Shown here: positions 1-8,997 of the stretch, one piece after another | How the letters are laid out: every line of letters begins with the position of its first letter | Position numbering within the stretch: position 1 is the stretch's first letter | Assembly: GCA_036768485.1 (NCBI GenBank) | Contig: JAVLUZ010000511.1 | Span: forward strand, 1,998,411-2,062,410 | DNA: 64,000 nucleotides | DNA from: Mermis nigrescens | Lineage: Eukaryota; Nematoda; Enoplea; Mermithida; Mermithidae | Reading direction: 5' to 3' | Translations under genes and position numbers: made by a program | Notes under the pieces: model-generated | Told to the model about the DNA's origin: nothing | Databases searched by the model: none | The model's input: the letters and a program-made list of their open reading frames with translations, nothing else

Positions 1-2761
1 AGTATCAAAGTGCAAGCAATATTCAAATTACCAAAAAATTGTTTGAAAAAAGCAGCGAATTAGCAATGCAGTAGCTAAGCGAATCGAATGAAATAGTACA
101 TATCGATGCATTCAAGACAATCGATGATATTGTTGGTTCAAAGCAGTAGGAAACACGGAAGCTGACGTGCAACAGACCTTATGTAGATAATCTTTTACAC
201 ATGTCTACAGCAATTGTTTACTAAACTTTTACATTTTTAAAAGGCCGCAGAATATACTTCGATTTTTTGCATTGTTTAGAGAAAGTCTGATTTTTTACAT
301 ATTTTGCGATTCTTGGCATATAACATAGGGAGATTTTTCCTAGTCCCCTCCTTTTACATCCTCGATAATTCACAATCCCAAGTATATTCCCTTTTTTGTT
401 CCATCGGAGCATTTTTCTTTGCTAGTACCCCACTTTTAATTAGCAAGATTTGGAAAATACGATACTAGATTTCATTTACTGTGCGGTTCTTCTAATAATT
501 GAATGGTTTAAACTTTACAAAGCTACTAGTTGTAGAAGAAACAAACATTCTGATTAGTAATTCTTATGTTACGTAGAACATCCTGTAAAGAAATATGCTT
601 CCAAAATTTTCTAGAGCTCAACTTAATTTAAATTTTAAACTTTACACAAGAGTGTAAAGAGTTTTAGTTGGATTAACAATTTCGATATTGCTCTGATATA
701 ACGATCAGCATTTATTACGAAATGAAACCTCTATAATGTTCTAAGAACAAATTAACAATAGGTGTTAATCACTTTACACTACTCTTCATGCGCCCCTAGC
801 AGACGTATCACATCTTTTTCCATATATATTTTACGACTTTAGAGAAAAAATAAGTTACCGTGAGGCTCTAGAATGAAGCTTATTATATAGTGTAAACTTT
901 ACACTAGCAACGAGTGTAAAGAAGATTTTAGTCGGATTTGTAAATTCGATATTACTCGGATATTACGATCAACATTCATGAAAAAATTACGTCTCCATAA
1001 CGGTTTAATGACAAATAGACACGGATGTAAACCACTTTGCATCACTGTTGAGTGTAAACAAACGCGACCAGCTGACGTTCCTTATTTGATTCCATGTAAA
1101 TTTTCAGATTTCGGCAAAAAATTTAGGTTTTTGCAAAGCTCTAGAACGAAGATAAACCACTTTACATCATTGTTGAGTGTAAACAAACGCGCCCAGCTGA
1201 CGTCCCTTATTTGATACCATGTAAATTTTCAGATTTCGGCAGAAAATTCAGGTTTTCGCAAAGCTCTAGAACGAAGATTAATTAGCAGTGTAAACTTTAC
1301 ACAACCGCCTAGTGTAAAGAGGATTTTATTCCGATTTGTAAATCTGATATTACTCGGATATTATTATCAACATTTATGAAAAAATTGCATGTCTACAATG
1401 GTCTGAGGACAATTAAACAATGGGTGTAAACTACTTTACATCACTGTTGGATGTAAACAAACGCGCCTACGTGACGTCTCACATTTGATTCTTTGAAATG
1501 TAGTGTAAACTTTATGTAAACACCTAGTGTAAAGAAGATTTTGGTCAGATTCGTAATTTTGATATTGTTACGATTAATATTTATGAAAAAAATTAAGTCT
1601 CCATAATGTTCTATGGGCAAACTAACAATAGGTGTAAACCACTTTACAACACTATAGAGTGTAAACATATGCGCCAGACTGGCATATCAAATTTGGTTCC
1701 TGGTCCATTTCTAGACTTGATAATCGTGTCCATGACTCATAACCGGAGAAGCAGGCAGAAAAAACAAGACAAACGCATTTTAAACAACAAATTTTCGACT
1801 TTACACTCGCTAAATATTAATGTATAAACAATTTGCTTTGACATGCACCCGATATAAAGCACTTTATTTTTATTCTATTGGACTTATCCCGACTTCTGGA
1901 CGGAGAAAGTGGCGAACAAAAAACGCAACAAAAACGTATTTTCCATCATTTAGAACACTGTAAACTTTAAAATTCCGTACCGAACTCCCAATTGAGTTTA
2001 AAGAAATTCGGTTTGGTACAATTTGTAGCTTTTAAATCGTAGTACATTCCTGTGTGCCAAAATTCTCTTGCAAAAATTATTTGGTATGATTTATTAATCA
2101 AAATTCGGAAAAAAACGCGTTTTTTCGCCCATTTTTTACCTCTGATTTCGAACTTTACACCCCCATAAATAACTCAATATTGCGTTTTTTAAATGCAGTT
2201 TGCTGCGATGTGTAGCCCCTGAGAGGCACTTTATTACTGCTGTATTCAATTTACTCTGACTCATAAGCGAAAAAATTTGGCAGAGAAATCTCACTTGAAA
2301 TCACTTTTTTTTACACCATCCACTAGAGTGTAAACTTTAACCCCCAGGATCTAACTCACCATAGAGCGTAGAAGACTTTGCTTATATGCAGAATGTAGCC
2401 CTTGATCTGCTCTACATTTCTGTCAGAAAATATTTCAAAAAACTCATACCGGAGTTAGTATCAGACATAAGCAGGTTGAAAACTCGACCAAAAAGTGCTT
2501 TTTCACCCCCAGATTTTCGCACTCTTTACACTGCCATTCGATAACTAATGCGAATTTCAAAAAACAAAAAAAGTGCCATCTGTAGAATTTATCCCTCTAT
2601 TATCCTATGCTGTTCAATCCTTTGAGTCATCAATACTCAGTTGTCCACATGCCGCATTATAAATGTCCCAAAATTTGTCCCATGTTATAACGTTACACAA
2701 AAACTTTACACCTTCTTTACACAGTCAGTTTTGAGTTTCAAGAAAAAACAAAAAACACGGG
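1..2761 (-). repeat. Foldback-like repeat family X, copy A, inner part
   Basis: Non-coding, cut by the window start. It matches, as reverse complement, 34205-37870 (copy B) and parts of 54660-57540 (copy C). Positions 240-440 are one arm of the central palindrome, including GGCCGCAGAATATAC; positions 1-239 belong to the loop. From about 640 outward there are tandem diverged units marked by GTGTAAA/TTTACAC and by a GATATT...ATGAAAAAATTA block recurring near 679, 944, 1346 and 1558. From 1860 to 2761 the arm continues with single-copy blocks rich in TTTACAC. The Polinton interrupts X at 2761/2762 and X resumes at 27202. No convincing protein is encoded. The class is unresolved: Foldback, Helitron-like or a non-autonomous DNA transposon are all possible. 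Confidence 0.75.
2756..2761. repeat. Polinton target-site duplication, left copy
   Basis: CACGGG lies directly before the Polinton terminus and recurs at 27202-27207 directly after the other terminus. X copy B holds the undivided site once, as CGCTGCCCGTG near 34201 on the opposite strand. A 6-bp duplication is the known Polinton signature. Confidence 0.95.
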
Positions 2762-4166
2762 AGTAGTATACCGTGCCACCCTAGACTCATATCTTATAGC
2801 GTTGTAGTGTTATAAGATAGGCAGATCTGCGCCCAGGCCCAAAATCGAGGTTGTGCCAGGGCGCAAAGGAGGTGAGGCCTGCCCGGACCTGCCGGGGAAG
2901 GGCGGGCGCCAGCTTAGGGCCAAGGGCTCAGGGCCAGGGGAGGGGATGCAATAACCCTGGGGGTTATACCCAAGAGGTTATTATCCAGGGGTTATTTTTG
3001 AAGAGGCGTAAGTCAAGAACCAGCGTGTGGATCGGGCTCAAATTTTCAGAGTACGTTGAGTGTATGTTACGTATGCTATGTACAGAATTTCAGCGCGCAG
3101 CCTACAGTATACCAGCATCAGTTTACACTTTTGCGTAACTCAAGAAGCAACAATAGGATTAGGCTCAAATTTTCAGAGTATGGTAGGTGAAATATGATAT
3201 GCACAAAATTTTAGCGCGCAACCTACAGTATGCCGATCACACTGCTTTTTCAGTTGCCACCCTAGGACCTTATCTTATAGCGTGTGTAGTGTTATAACAT
3301 AGGAGTCCGGCCTGCTTGGACAAACCAGGGCCTGTGTTGTAGCATAGGATGCCGGGTGAAGCGGGGGCGGTGGACGAGGCGGATCTGCGCCCTGGCCCAA
3401 AATCGAGATCGCGCCAGGGCGCAAATGGCTTGGGGTCCTGAAAAAGGGGTTCCTCCGCATTTTATCGATTTTTTTACAGTAATAGCTGGTTCCGAAACAA
3501 CTTGTTCCGAAACAAAGGCAATATAAGTTGCCCAGTCCTAGGGAGTATCGTTGTATTTTGTGGGGAGATGCTAGTGTAAAGTGTAAAGCTGGTGTAAAGT
3601 GTAAAGTAGTGTAAAGCTAGCTTAGGGAAAAAGTTTTTTCCTAATTTTTAACCAATCTTTATGGATCAGCTTCAACAGCTTCATTTTTTCTTACAGTAAC
3701 AGTTGGTTCGAAAGAATTTGTTCCGAAACAATATTGTGTGTGTGTGTGTGTTGGGGGTAGCAGTCCCTGTGGGAGTCCACAAGCGCCACCTCCACAAGCG
3801 CCACCAAGGTCCACAAGCGCCACTTAGCGTTCACTATAGCCATTATAGCAATTTTAGTATGGGGTTCATTAAAGTTACGAAAGTAGTCAGCTATTTCGTC
3901 ATCAGAGTCATAGCAATTATTATCTACGCGCAAATTAATTATTTTGCCGGCCTTTGGCCCTTCATAAAACAAAATATTGTCCGAGTAAACTTTAATTTGG
4001 TAGTCAGGTACCAGAACGTTTTGAATTTTTTCAACAGCATCAAGACCGTATTTTTCTTTATCAGTGTTAAGATCAGCTTTGTGCATTAAGTCTAAAGCTA
4101 GCTGCTTTTGTAAACAATGTCGCCCTTTATCGCCTTTCCTAATAGACTCCCATTTAGGGCTCTTGT
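2762..4166 (+). repeat. Polinton left terminal inverted repeat
   Basis: This is the inverted match of 11466-11562 plus 25905-27201. The inner limit is where left and right sequences stop pairing, at ACAAGAGCCC. The inner third codes for the middle of the polB fragment. The outer part holds two diverged copies of a terminal module, each starting GCCACCCTAG (about 2776 and 3256) and followed by a TATCTTATA/TATAAGATA stem and a GCGCCCTGG/CCAGGGCGC stem. It also has GTGTAAAG repeats (3570-3615) and a (GT)n run near 3734. The two TIRs differ by substitutions and small indels, so they are older than the gypsy insertion. Confidence 0.93.
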
Positions 4167-4608
4167 CCAGCTTTGCTATTCCTGTAACAACAGCTCGAGG
4201 TAGTGATAAATTATCATTTGATGCAATTTTAATGTACGCTCCTCTACCCAATTGTGGTTTTTTATCTACTACGACTACCTTGAAGATCATATCTTCGTCA
4301 AAGCTAAACTCCTTATTGGACTGTGCTATATTTTCAATAATACTAAAAACTTTGTTGGCGTTCAAATACTGACGCTGAGTAAATGGAACTAATACAGGGA
4401 AGTCAAGGCATGAATGTTTGATTTCTAGACCTATTAGACTGTCTGCGGGGTAATGCTTGAGCATCTTTTGAATAGCTTGCTCAAACATCTCTTCAATATC
4501 AGGACAGTCATCAAGGTTTCGAAACTTTAGTCGAAACGTCCTTGCAGCTGACTTGAACCTACGAACAGAAGTGAATGAGTGTTCGCTTACTTCAAAAAAT
4601 TGATCCAT
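3691..4608 (-). pseudogene. Truncated Polinton DNA polymerase B, N-terminal region only
   Basis: The open frame has 305 codons. About residues 20-245 match, from my knowledge of the family, the N-terminal non-catalytic region of arthropod Polinton PolB: FRLKFRNLDD, PVLVPF, RAVVTGIAKLD, SPKWESIRKG, and DYQIKVYS with FYEGP. The match stops at NNCYDSDDE and the last about 60 residues are translated TIR sequence, including an HTHTH run from a microsatellite. The exonuclease motifs, the DxxSLYPS-type palm and the YxDTD motif are all absent here and elsewhere in the element. Transcription runs outward to the left end, with a TATAAATA box 36 nt before the ATG. The fragment's middle is repeated in the right TIR. 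Confident on family; whether a product is made is unknown. Confidence 0.82.
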
Positions 4609-4643
4609 CTTTGAGGAAAACTATAACATATACTGCTTGACCC

Positions 4644-4654
4644 TTATTTATAGA
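4644..4654 (-). promoter_or_regulatory. TATAAATA box before the polB fragment
   Basis: Minus-strand TCTATAAATAA, 36 nt before the ATG at 4608. It is one of nine similarly placed boxes in this Polinton. Confidence 0.6.
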
Positions 4655-4701
4655 CAAAATTATTGCATTAGATGGTAAGAATCCAAAAACTAGGAATGTT
4701 G

Positions 4702-4712
4702 TTTATAAATAG
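4702..4712 (+). promoter_or_regulatory. TATAAATA box before the integrase
   Basis: TTTATAAATAG lies 36 nt before the ATG at 4738. Its spacing argues for that ATG and against the earlier in-frame ATG at 4672, which lies upstream of the box. Confidence 0.6.
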
Positions 4713-4737
4713 ATGGAATGCTAAAAATTGTTCAAGA

Positions 4738-5799
4738 ATGGAGAAAATACTTAAGAAACTGTACTACGATCCACAAAGTGGATACACTGGCGTTAATCAA
4801 CTTTACACTCGCATCAAAAAGATTCGCCCGACTGTTAAATTAGAACAAGTACGTGCCTGGCTAGAAAAGCAACCCACCTATACTTTACACAAACCCGTCC
4901 TCAAGCATTATTCACGAAATAAAGTATTAGTAAGCAGCATTGATGAGCAATGGCAATGTGATATTGTAGATCTTGCAATCTTTAAGCGAAGCATAATGAT
5001 AATTTTAAGTATCTCTTGAATTGCATAGACATTTTTTCAAAATACGCATGGTCTCTTCCTCTAAAATCCAAAAGTTCAAAAGATGTTCTGACCGCTTTTC
5101 AAAGCATTTTAAATTCATCTAATCGAAAACCGTACAAGCTGCAAACGGACGCAGGGACCGAATTTACAAACAAGGAGTTCCAGAAATTTCTAAAATCTGA
5201 ATCTATCGATTTTTTCACGACCAGAAGCGAAACAAAAGCTAGCGTAGTTGAACGTTTTAATCGCACGCTTAAAGAACGTATGTGGCGGTACTTCACCAAG
5301 AGCAATTCGTATAAATATATTGACATATTACCCGACTTGATGAAAAATTATAATCACTCTAAGCATCGTACGATAGGTACAATCGCCAGCTAATGTGACC
5401 GTAAAAAATGAGACGGAAATTTTGAATAGAGCATTTAGGATTGATAAACAGAACGTTGTCTTTAAATTTAATATTGGCGATAAAGTCCGACTGAGTAAAG
5501 TTAAGCGCACTTTTGAAAAAGGATTTTGGCCTAACTGGACAGAGGAGTTTTTCGTAATTAAAGAAAGATATGCTCGAACCCCATCCGTTTATGTTCTAGA
5601 AGACCAAATGGGCGAAAGAGTCGAGGGTATTTTTTATGAGCCCGAACTGCAAAAAATTGAAACAAAAACTGACGATTTGTACGTAATTGAAAAGATTTTG
5701 AAAACGCGTAAGAAAGGCAATAAAACTAATTATTTAGTACGGTGGCGAGGGTACCCAGAAAAGTTTGATTCCTGGGTCTCGAACCTAATAAAGTTATAA
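4738..5799 (+). pseudogene. Polinton retroviral-type integrase with C-terminal chromodomain, two frameshifts
   Basis: This DDE integrase inserts the linear element. The start at 4738 gives the usual Polinton N-terminus (MEKILKKLYYDP, then GVNQLYTRIKK) and follows a TATA box. The first catalytic Asp is in QCDIVDL, the second in QTDAGTEF, and the Glu in VVERFNRTLK. The last about 45 residues form a chromodomain (YVIEKILKTR, YLVRWRGYP, DSW). Frame changes occur near 4985-5005, just after the first Asp, and near 5385-5395 after the catalytic Glu, so the reading frame is in three parts: up to 5019, 5016-5393 and 5395-5799. The stop codon overlaps the TATA box of the next gene. The family is certain; this copy is probably dead unless the frameshifts are assembly errors. 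Confidence 0.92.
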
Positions 5800-5803
5800 A
5801 TAG
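5794..5803 (+). promoter_or_regulatory. TATAAATA box before the 105-codon gene
   Basis: TTATAAATAG overlaps the integrase stop codon and lies 43 nt before the ATG at 5837. Confidence 0.55.
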
Positions 5804-5836
5804 TAAGTAATTCTGTATTTCCAATTAAAGGCAAAA

Positions 5837-6154
5837 ATGGAGATCAGCCGATGTTTTTTCAATCATATGTTGCATCGTTTGTCACAATACACTTACTTGT
5901 CTGATGATGCAATTGGAGATTATTTTTGGCCAAAAATGAGCGAGCAATATAAGCAAACATTGCTGGAATTTGATGAGAATGCCATGTTGAGCTTCTCAAA
6001 GTATATCAGAAAACGATTAAAAAAGGGCGATATTTACACATTATTTAAATTATGGGAATTTCTAAGTCCCGAGGCCAAATTTTATTTTGCAAACCTTTAC
6101 ACCACACACATAGACGAGCACCTAATCTCATCCATGTCTAAGGTTTTAATATAA
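5837..6154 (+). CDS. Unrecognised 105-residue Polinton protein
   Basis: I do not recognise this protein. It is an intact frame following a TATA box and directly downstream of the integrase, in a position where Polintons carry variable small genes. It looks wholly helical, with aromatic-rich N-terminal and C-terminal segments (FFNHMLHRL, YFANLY) and a basic patch KYIRKRLKKGD near residues 56-66. No signal peptide, zinc ligands or catalytic motif is visible. It converges on the TBP gene across an array of short tandem repeats. The intact frame beside frameshifted neighbours gives mild support that it is real. Confidence 0.55.
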   Translation: MEISRCFFNHMLHRLSQYTYLSDDAIGDYFWPKMSEQYKQTLLEFDENAMLSFSKYIRKRLKKGDIYTLFKLWEFLSPEAKFYFANLYTTHIDEHLISSMSKVLI

Positions 6155-6388
6155 AGTTTTGCGGAGTTTGGAAAATTTTTTGTAAAGTTTGGAAATTTTT
6201 TTGTAAAGTTTGGAAATTTTTTTGTAAAGTTTGGAAAATTTTTTGCAGAGTTTGGAATTAATTTTGTGTGCTTAAGCATAGGAATTTTGCAGAGTTTGGA
6301 AAATTTTTTGTAAAGTTCGGAAATTTTTTTGTAAAGTTTGGAAAATTTTTTGTAAAGTTTGGAAAATTTCTTGTAAAGTTTGGAAAAT
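6155..6388. repeat. Tandem array of about 21-23 bp repeats between convergent genes
   Basis: About ten imperfect units resembling GTAAAGTTTGGAAAATTTTT (some GCAGAGTTTGG) fill the whole gap between the stop of the 105-codon gene and the stop of the TBP gene. One break near 6260-6290 contains TGTGTGCTTAAGCATAGG. As the shared 3' region of two convergent genes it could hold transcript ends for both strands; this is inference. Confidence 0.8.
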
Positions 6389-6390
6389 TA

Positions 6391-6906
6391 TCATTTAATT
6401 TGGCATCGTTCAAGCATTGTTGAGACTATTTTATATGCTATATGCAACTCATGCTTGTGTTTTGCACCTGTGAGAATCATTTTTCCGCTTGTAAAGAGCA
6501 AAAATGTTACATTTCGAAATTTGTATACTAAACCAGGAAACAATTCTACTTCGTACATGCATTTCCCATTTACCATCTCATAAAATTTACAAAGATCAAT
6601 GCGAAATCCCAAGTTAGCCGAGCCAACAAAAAGCTCAGGCTTTATTTTCAACATTGAATTCTCCATCTTTAGTATTTGGATGAATGCCTTTATCGTATTT
6701 TCGCCTTCTTGTATAGTTTTAGCTCCAACGCATACAATTTTACCCGATCTGAAAATCAGTAATGTTGCCTGAGGTAATCGAAATACAATACCTGGAAATC
6801 TTTGGTGATTGTATTGCGCTGTATTTGGCAATTTCAGATAGACATCATCTAGATTTAGCGTATTCGGCAGTGCTGTAGTTAGCACAATGTTCTGTATTGT
6901 GACCAT
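6391..6906 (-). CDS. TATA-binding protein homologue encoded by the Polinton
   Basis: The intact 171-codon frame matches the two-repeat saddle core of eukaryotic TBP, about 180 residues, with no extra N-terminal domain. Repeat 1 begins IQNIV (residues 4-8) and has QRFPGIVFRL (35-44), LLIFRSGK (49-56) and VGAK. Repeat 2 has FVGSANLGF (93-101), ELFPGLVYKF (121-130) and FLLFTSGKMILTGAK (135-149). The four phenylalanines that insert into the bent TATA box in known TBPs align with F37, F52, F123 and F138. The first minor-groove Asn (N6) is kept, while the equivalent in repeat 2 appears to be Leu92. It diverges from the ATPase gene across a 45-bp promoter and has no introns. Predicted role: binding the element's own TATA promoters. 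TBPs occur in some giant DNA viruses; I know of no Polinton example. Confidence 0.9.
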   Translation of the reverse strand: MVTIQNIVLTTALPNTLNLDDVYLKLPNTAQYNHQRFPGIVFRLPQATLLIFRSGKIVCVGAKTIQEGENTIKAFIQILKMENSMLKIKPELFVGSANLGFRIDLCKFYEMVNGKCMYEVELFPGLVYKFRNVTFLLFTSGKMILTGAKHKHELHIAYKIVSTMLERCQIK

Positions 6907-6951
6907 TTTCTATAAATACCTGTATATATAAATCATTATTTATAAACAAAA
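6907..6951. promoter_or_regulatory. Compact divergent promoter between TBP and ATPase genes
   Basis: In 45 bp there are two interleaved boxes facing opposite ways: CTATAAATAC at 6910-6919 for the ATPase (42 nt before ATG 6952), and TATAAATA on the minus strand at 6937-6944 for TBP (about 38 nt before ATG 6906). A further TATATATAAAT lies between them. Each box is nearer the wrong gene, as expected if transcription starts about 25-30 nt past each box. Confidence 0.65.
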
Positions 6952-7599
6952 ATGATTTTTCAACATCCTTTCACCTGCCTTGTCTCAGGGCCAACAAAAT
7001 CGGGCAAAACAACGTTTGTTAGGCGACTGATTGAGAACAGAGAATATTTGATTGATACTAAAATTAAAAAGATTTGGTGGTGCTTCGCAGAAAACCAACC
7101 GCTTTATAAGAAAATCGATCATGTGTCATTTATAGAGGGGCTTCCTGATTTTAGTTACTTTAAGCAGTTCAGCCCTACACCACAACTTTTGATACTCGAT
7201 GATTTAATGCAAGAGAGTAAAGGTAATGCTCAAATTGTACAACTATTCACAAGGAGTTGTCATCATTGGAATATTAGCATCATTCACATTGTACAAAACG
7301 CTTTCTTCGAAGGTCTCAGAACATCGCGTATAAACTCGGATTATATTGTTTTATTTAAAAATCCTGCTGATCAGCTACAAGCACAAATGCTGTCTAGGCA
7401 GCTTTACCCTACCAATCCAAAATATTTTCTAGAAGCCTATTCCGATGCTACTTCTCTTCCGCATGACTATCTTCTGATTGATCTCACTCAAAATTCTAGA
7501 GATGAGCTTAGGCTAAAAACAAATATTTTCAGTGATAGTCCCACTGTTTATATACAAAAATCTATAAATACTAAGAAAAACACTAATGAAATAATGTAA
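6952..7599 (+). CDS. Polinton genome-packaging ATPase (A32/FtsK-HerA type)
   Basis: The 215-codon intact frame is predicted to drive DNA into capsids by ATP hydrolysis. Walker A is GPTKSGKTT (residues 13-21) and Walker B is LLILDD (79-84). The following TRSCHHWNISIIHIVQN fits the sensor region of the poxvirus A32-like packaging ATPases found in Polintons, virophages and large DNA viruses. The length is normal for the family. It is the first gene of a rightward series ending with capsid and protease genes. The start at 6952 follows ACAAAA and the divergent promoter. The next gene's TATA box lies in the last codons. Confidence 0.93.
   Translation: MIFQHPFTCLVSGPTKSGKTTFVRRLIENREYLIDTKIKKIWWCFAENQPLYKKIDHVSFIEGLPDFSYFKQFSPTPQLLILDDLMQESKGNAQIVQLFTRSCHHWNISIIHIVQNAFFEGLRTSRINSDYIVLFKNPADQLQAQMLSRQLYPTNPKYFLEAYSDATSLPHDYLLIDLTQNSRDELRLKTNIFSDSPTVYIQKSINTKKNTNEIM
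7561..7572 (+). promoter_or_regulatory. TATAAATACT box before the 116-codon gene
   Basis: TCTATAAATACT lies inside the end of the ATPase frame, 41 nt before the ATG at 7602. It is identical to the boxes at 8509 and 8920. Confidence 0.6.
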
Positions 7600-7601
7600 A
7601 A

Positions 7602-7952
7602 ATGGGTAAAGAACGATTAAAACGCAATATTGTATGTCTACATCTCTTATGTAAAACAAAAAAACCTCAAAGAGACGCTATTATAAATACTGCAACTAAA
7701 GATCAGATCCTTTGTCTCTGCGACTGTGCAAACAATTTCCTGAACAGTAATATTCATTTTTCTGAGAAAGATATCAACAAACTTCGAAGATACCAGAATC
7801 AAATAAGATACTTGGCAAACAATAAACAGGCAAGTACGAAAGAAAGAAAAAATATCATAATACAAGACGGTGGTTTTCTTCCACTTCTACTTACTCCTAT
7901 ACTTACAATTGCAGGCAGTTTACTAGCAGACGCAATTACAGGTAAAAAATGA
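7602..7952 (+). CDS. Small conserved Polinton virion-type protein with hydrophobic tail
   Basis: The 116-codon frame belongs to a family I recognise from arthropod Polintons: basic N-terminus, a KDQILCLCDCANNFL segment (residues 33-47) and a C-terminal stretch after an (R)QDGGFLP-like junction, here DGGFLPLLLTPILTIAGS (residues 89-106), that is glycine-rich and hydrophobic. The function is not established; such tails suggest membrane interaction or capsid lining. The stop overlaps the next start as ATGA (7949-7952), so the two are probably on one transcript. Confidence 0.72.
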   Translation: MGKERLKRNIVCLHLLCKTKKPQRDAIINTATKDQILCLCDCANNFLNSNIHFSEKDINKLRRYQNQIRYLANNKQASTKERKNIIIQDGGFLPLLLTPILTIAGSLLADAITGKK

Positions 7953-8515
7953 AACACACTGAAAAAATGATTTTAATACCCGCTGAAATAAGCGAACGTT
8001 ATAAGCCAGTGGATATTCTACTCGATTCTTTGGATAATGAGATGCAGAAAATCTTGAATAACAAAAATGTACCACCTGATGCAAAGCTCATAAAATATAA
8101 TCAGATACTTGTCAAATTTAAGCGATTGCAAGAGCAGAAACAGCAACCATATAAAGCTGGCATTGTTGAAGATGTAAGTAATGCAATTAGCGATGAAGAA
8201 ATACTCTCTGGTATGCCAAAAACTCAAATTCCAAAGGCAAAGCTGCTTCTTCACCATATACGTACTAATCCATTTCTTGAAATTGAGCCAGGTGGTGAAC
8301 TTGTAATAGATGGTCAAAAAATTGAAGACTCAAATGTTATAGATTTAGTTAATGATCTGGCACGCGAGCGCAAAAAAATCAGCAGATATCCTGGCACAAA
8401 GGAACTGCTGAAAGTGTTCAATCGCACGAATGTTCCACTTGAAAGTGTGGGTAATAGGCAAGCTAGGGAGATTTTCGCTGCAGGCGATGAATTTGACTGG
8501 GATGAAAGTCTATAA
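7949..8515 (+). CDS. Conserved Polinton protein of unknown function
   Basis: The 188-codon intact frame belongs to a recurrent Polinton family that begins with a basic, hydrophobic N-terminus (KMILIPAEI), then a segment with LDNEMQKILN (residues 28-37), a PKTQIPKAKLLLHHI block (about 90-104), ELVIDGQKI (116-124) and a short helical C-terminus. No enzymatic motif is visible. It starts within the stop of the preceding gene (ATGA). It lacks its own close TATA box, and its stop codon falls inside the box of the next gene. Probably a virion or assembly protein, inferred from its neighbours. Confidence 0.72.
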   Translation: MKHTEKMILIPAEISERYKPVDILLDSLDNEMQKILNNKNVPPDAKLIKYNQILVKFKRLQEQKQQPYKAGIVEDVSNAISDEEILSGMPKTQIPKAKLLLHHIRTNPFLEIEPGGELVIDGQKIEDSNVIDLVNDLARERKKISRYPGTKELLKVFNRTNVPLESVGNRQAREIFAAGDEFDWDESL

Positions 8516-8520
8516 ATACT
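8509..8520 (+). promoter_or_regulatory. TATAAATACT box before the pX-like gene
   Basis: TCTATAAATACT overlaps the stop codon of the upstream gene and sits 47 nt before the ATG at 8556. Confidence 0.6.
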
Positions 8521-8555
8521 TACTGTATTTAATTTAATCAAATAAAATTACAAAA

Positions 8556-8997
8556 ATGCACGTACAATTTACTCCTGACGATTTAAGCATTTGGTTAGAA
8601 TACTACACTGGGCAGGCAGCCCAAACTGGCTATGGGTTGGAGGGGTTCAAAGGCATTCCATATCAGCGTGGTGTTGGCCTTGGCAGCTTTTTTCGTTCCC
8701 TTTTCAGAATGGCCGTCCCTGTTTTGCAATCTATTGGTAAGCGAGTTGGAAAGCATGCTCTAGTTGCAGGTTCAAACATAGCGTCTGATTTGGCTCGGGG
8801 AAAACCGACTTTTTGAGTCTACTAAGGAACATTCAAAGCGAGAAGCTGCTCAATTGTTTGATGAGGCCTCTAAATCTCTACAGCAGCAGCAAGGAGAGGG
8901 TCTTGGTAGCCGCCCAAAGTCTATAAATACTAGCGTGATAGATGCTTTTTCTAAAAACAATGGCGCTCATAGACGTAAAATCTATCCCAAGTACTAA
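8556..8997 (+). pseudogene. Small Polinton capsid-associated protein (pX-like), one frameshift, overlaps major capsid gene
   Basis: The first 86 codons (to 8816) carry the family's features: YYTGQA, YQRGVGLGSFFRSLFR, a small amphipathic region VGKHAL and NIASDLARGK. A T-run at 8810-8814 shifts the frame. The other frame continues from about 8815 with the expected lysine/alanine/glutamine-rich helix (STKEHSKREAAQLF) to a stop at 8995-8997. The ending runs over the TATA box of the major capsid gene and overlaps its first 38 bases in another frame. Homologues are small and thought to be virion components. One base in a homopolymer could also be a sequencing error. Confidence 0.7.
8920..8931 (+). 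promoter_or_regulatory. TATAAATACT box before the major capsid gene
   Basis: TCTATAAATACT lies 40 nt before the ATG at 8960 and only 22 nt before the alternative ATG at 8942. This supports the 8960 start. Confidence 0.6.

Noticed and set aside
640..1827. A CRISPR-like array from recurring GTGTAAA blocks
   Set aside because: Units are long, diverged and unevenly spaced, in a eukaryotic foldback repeat.
2851..3138. A Gly/Arg-rich 95-codon frame in the left TIR
   Set aside because: It follows the GC-rich terminal module, not conserved in frame in the right TIR.
3703..4372. Plus-strand frames over the left TIR
   Set aside because: Antisense shadows of the polB fragment.
6097..6279. A minus-strand frame of NFPNFTKKF repeats
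   Set aside because: Translation of the 21-23 bp tandem array.
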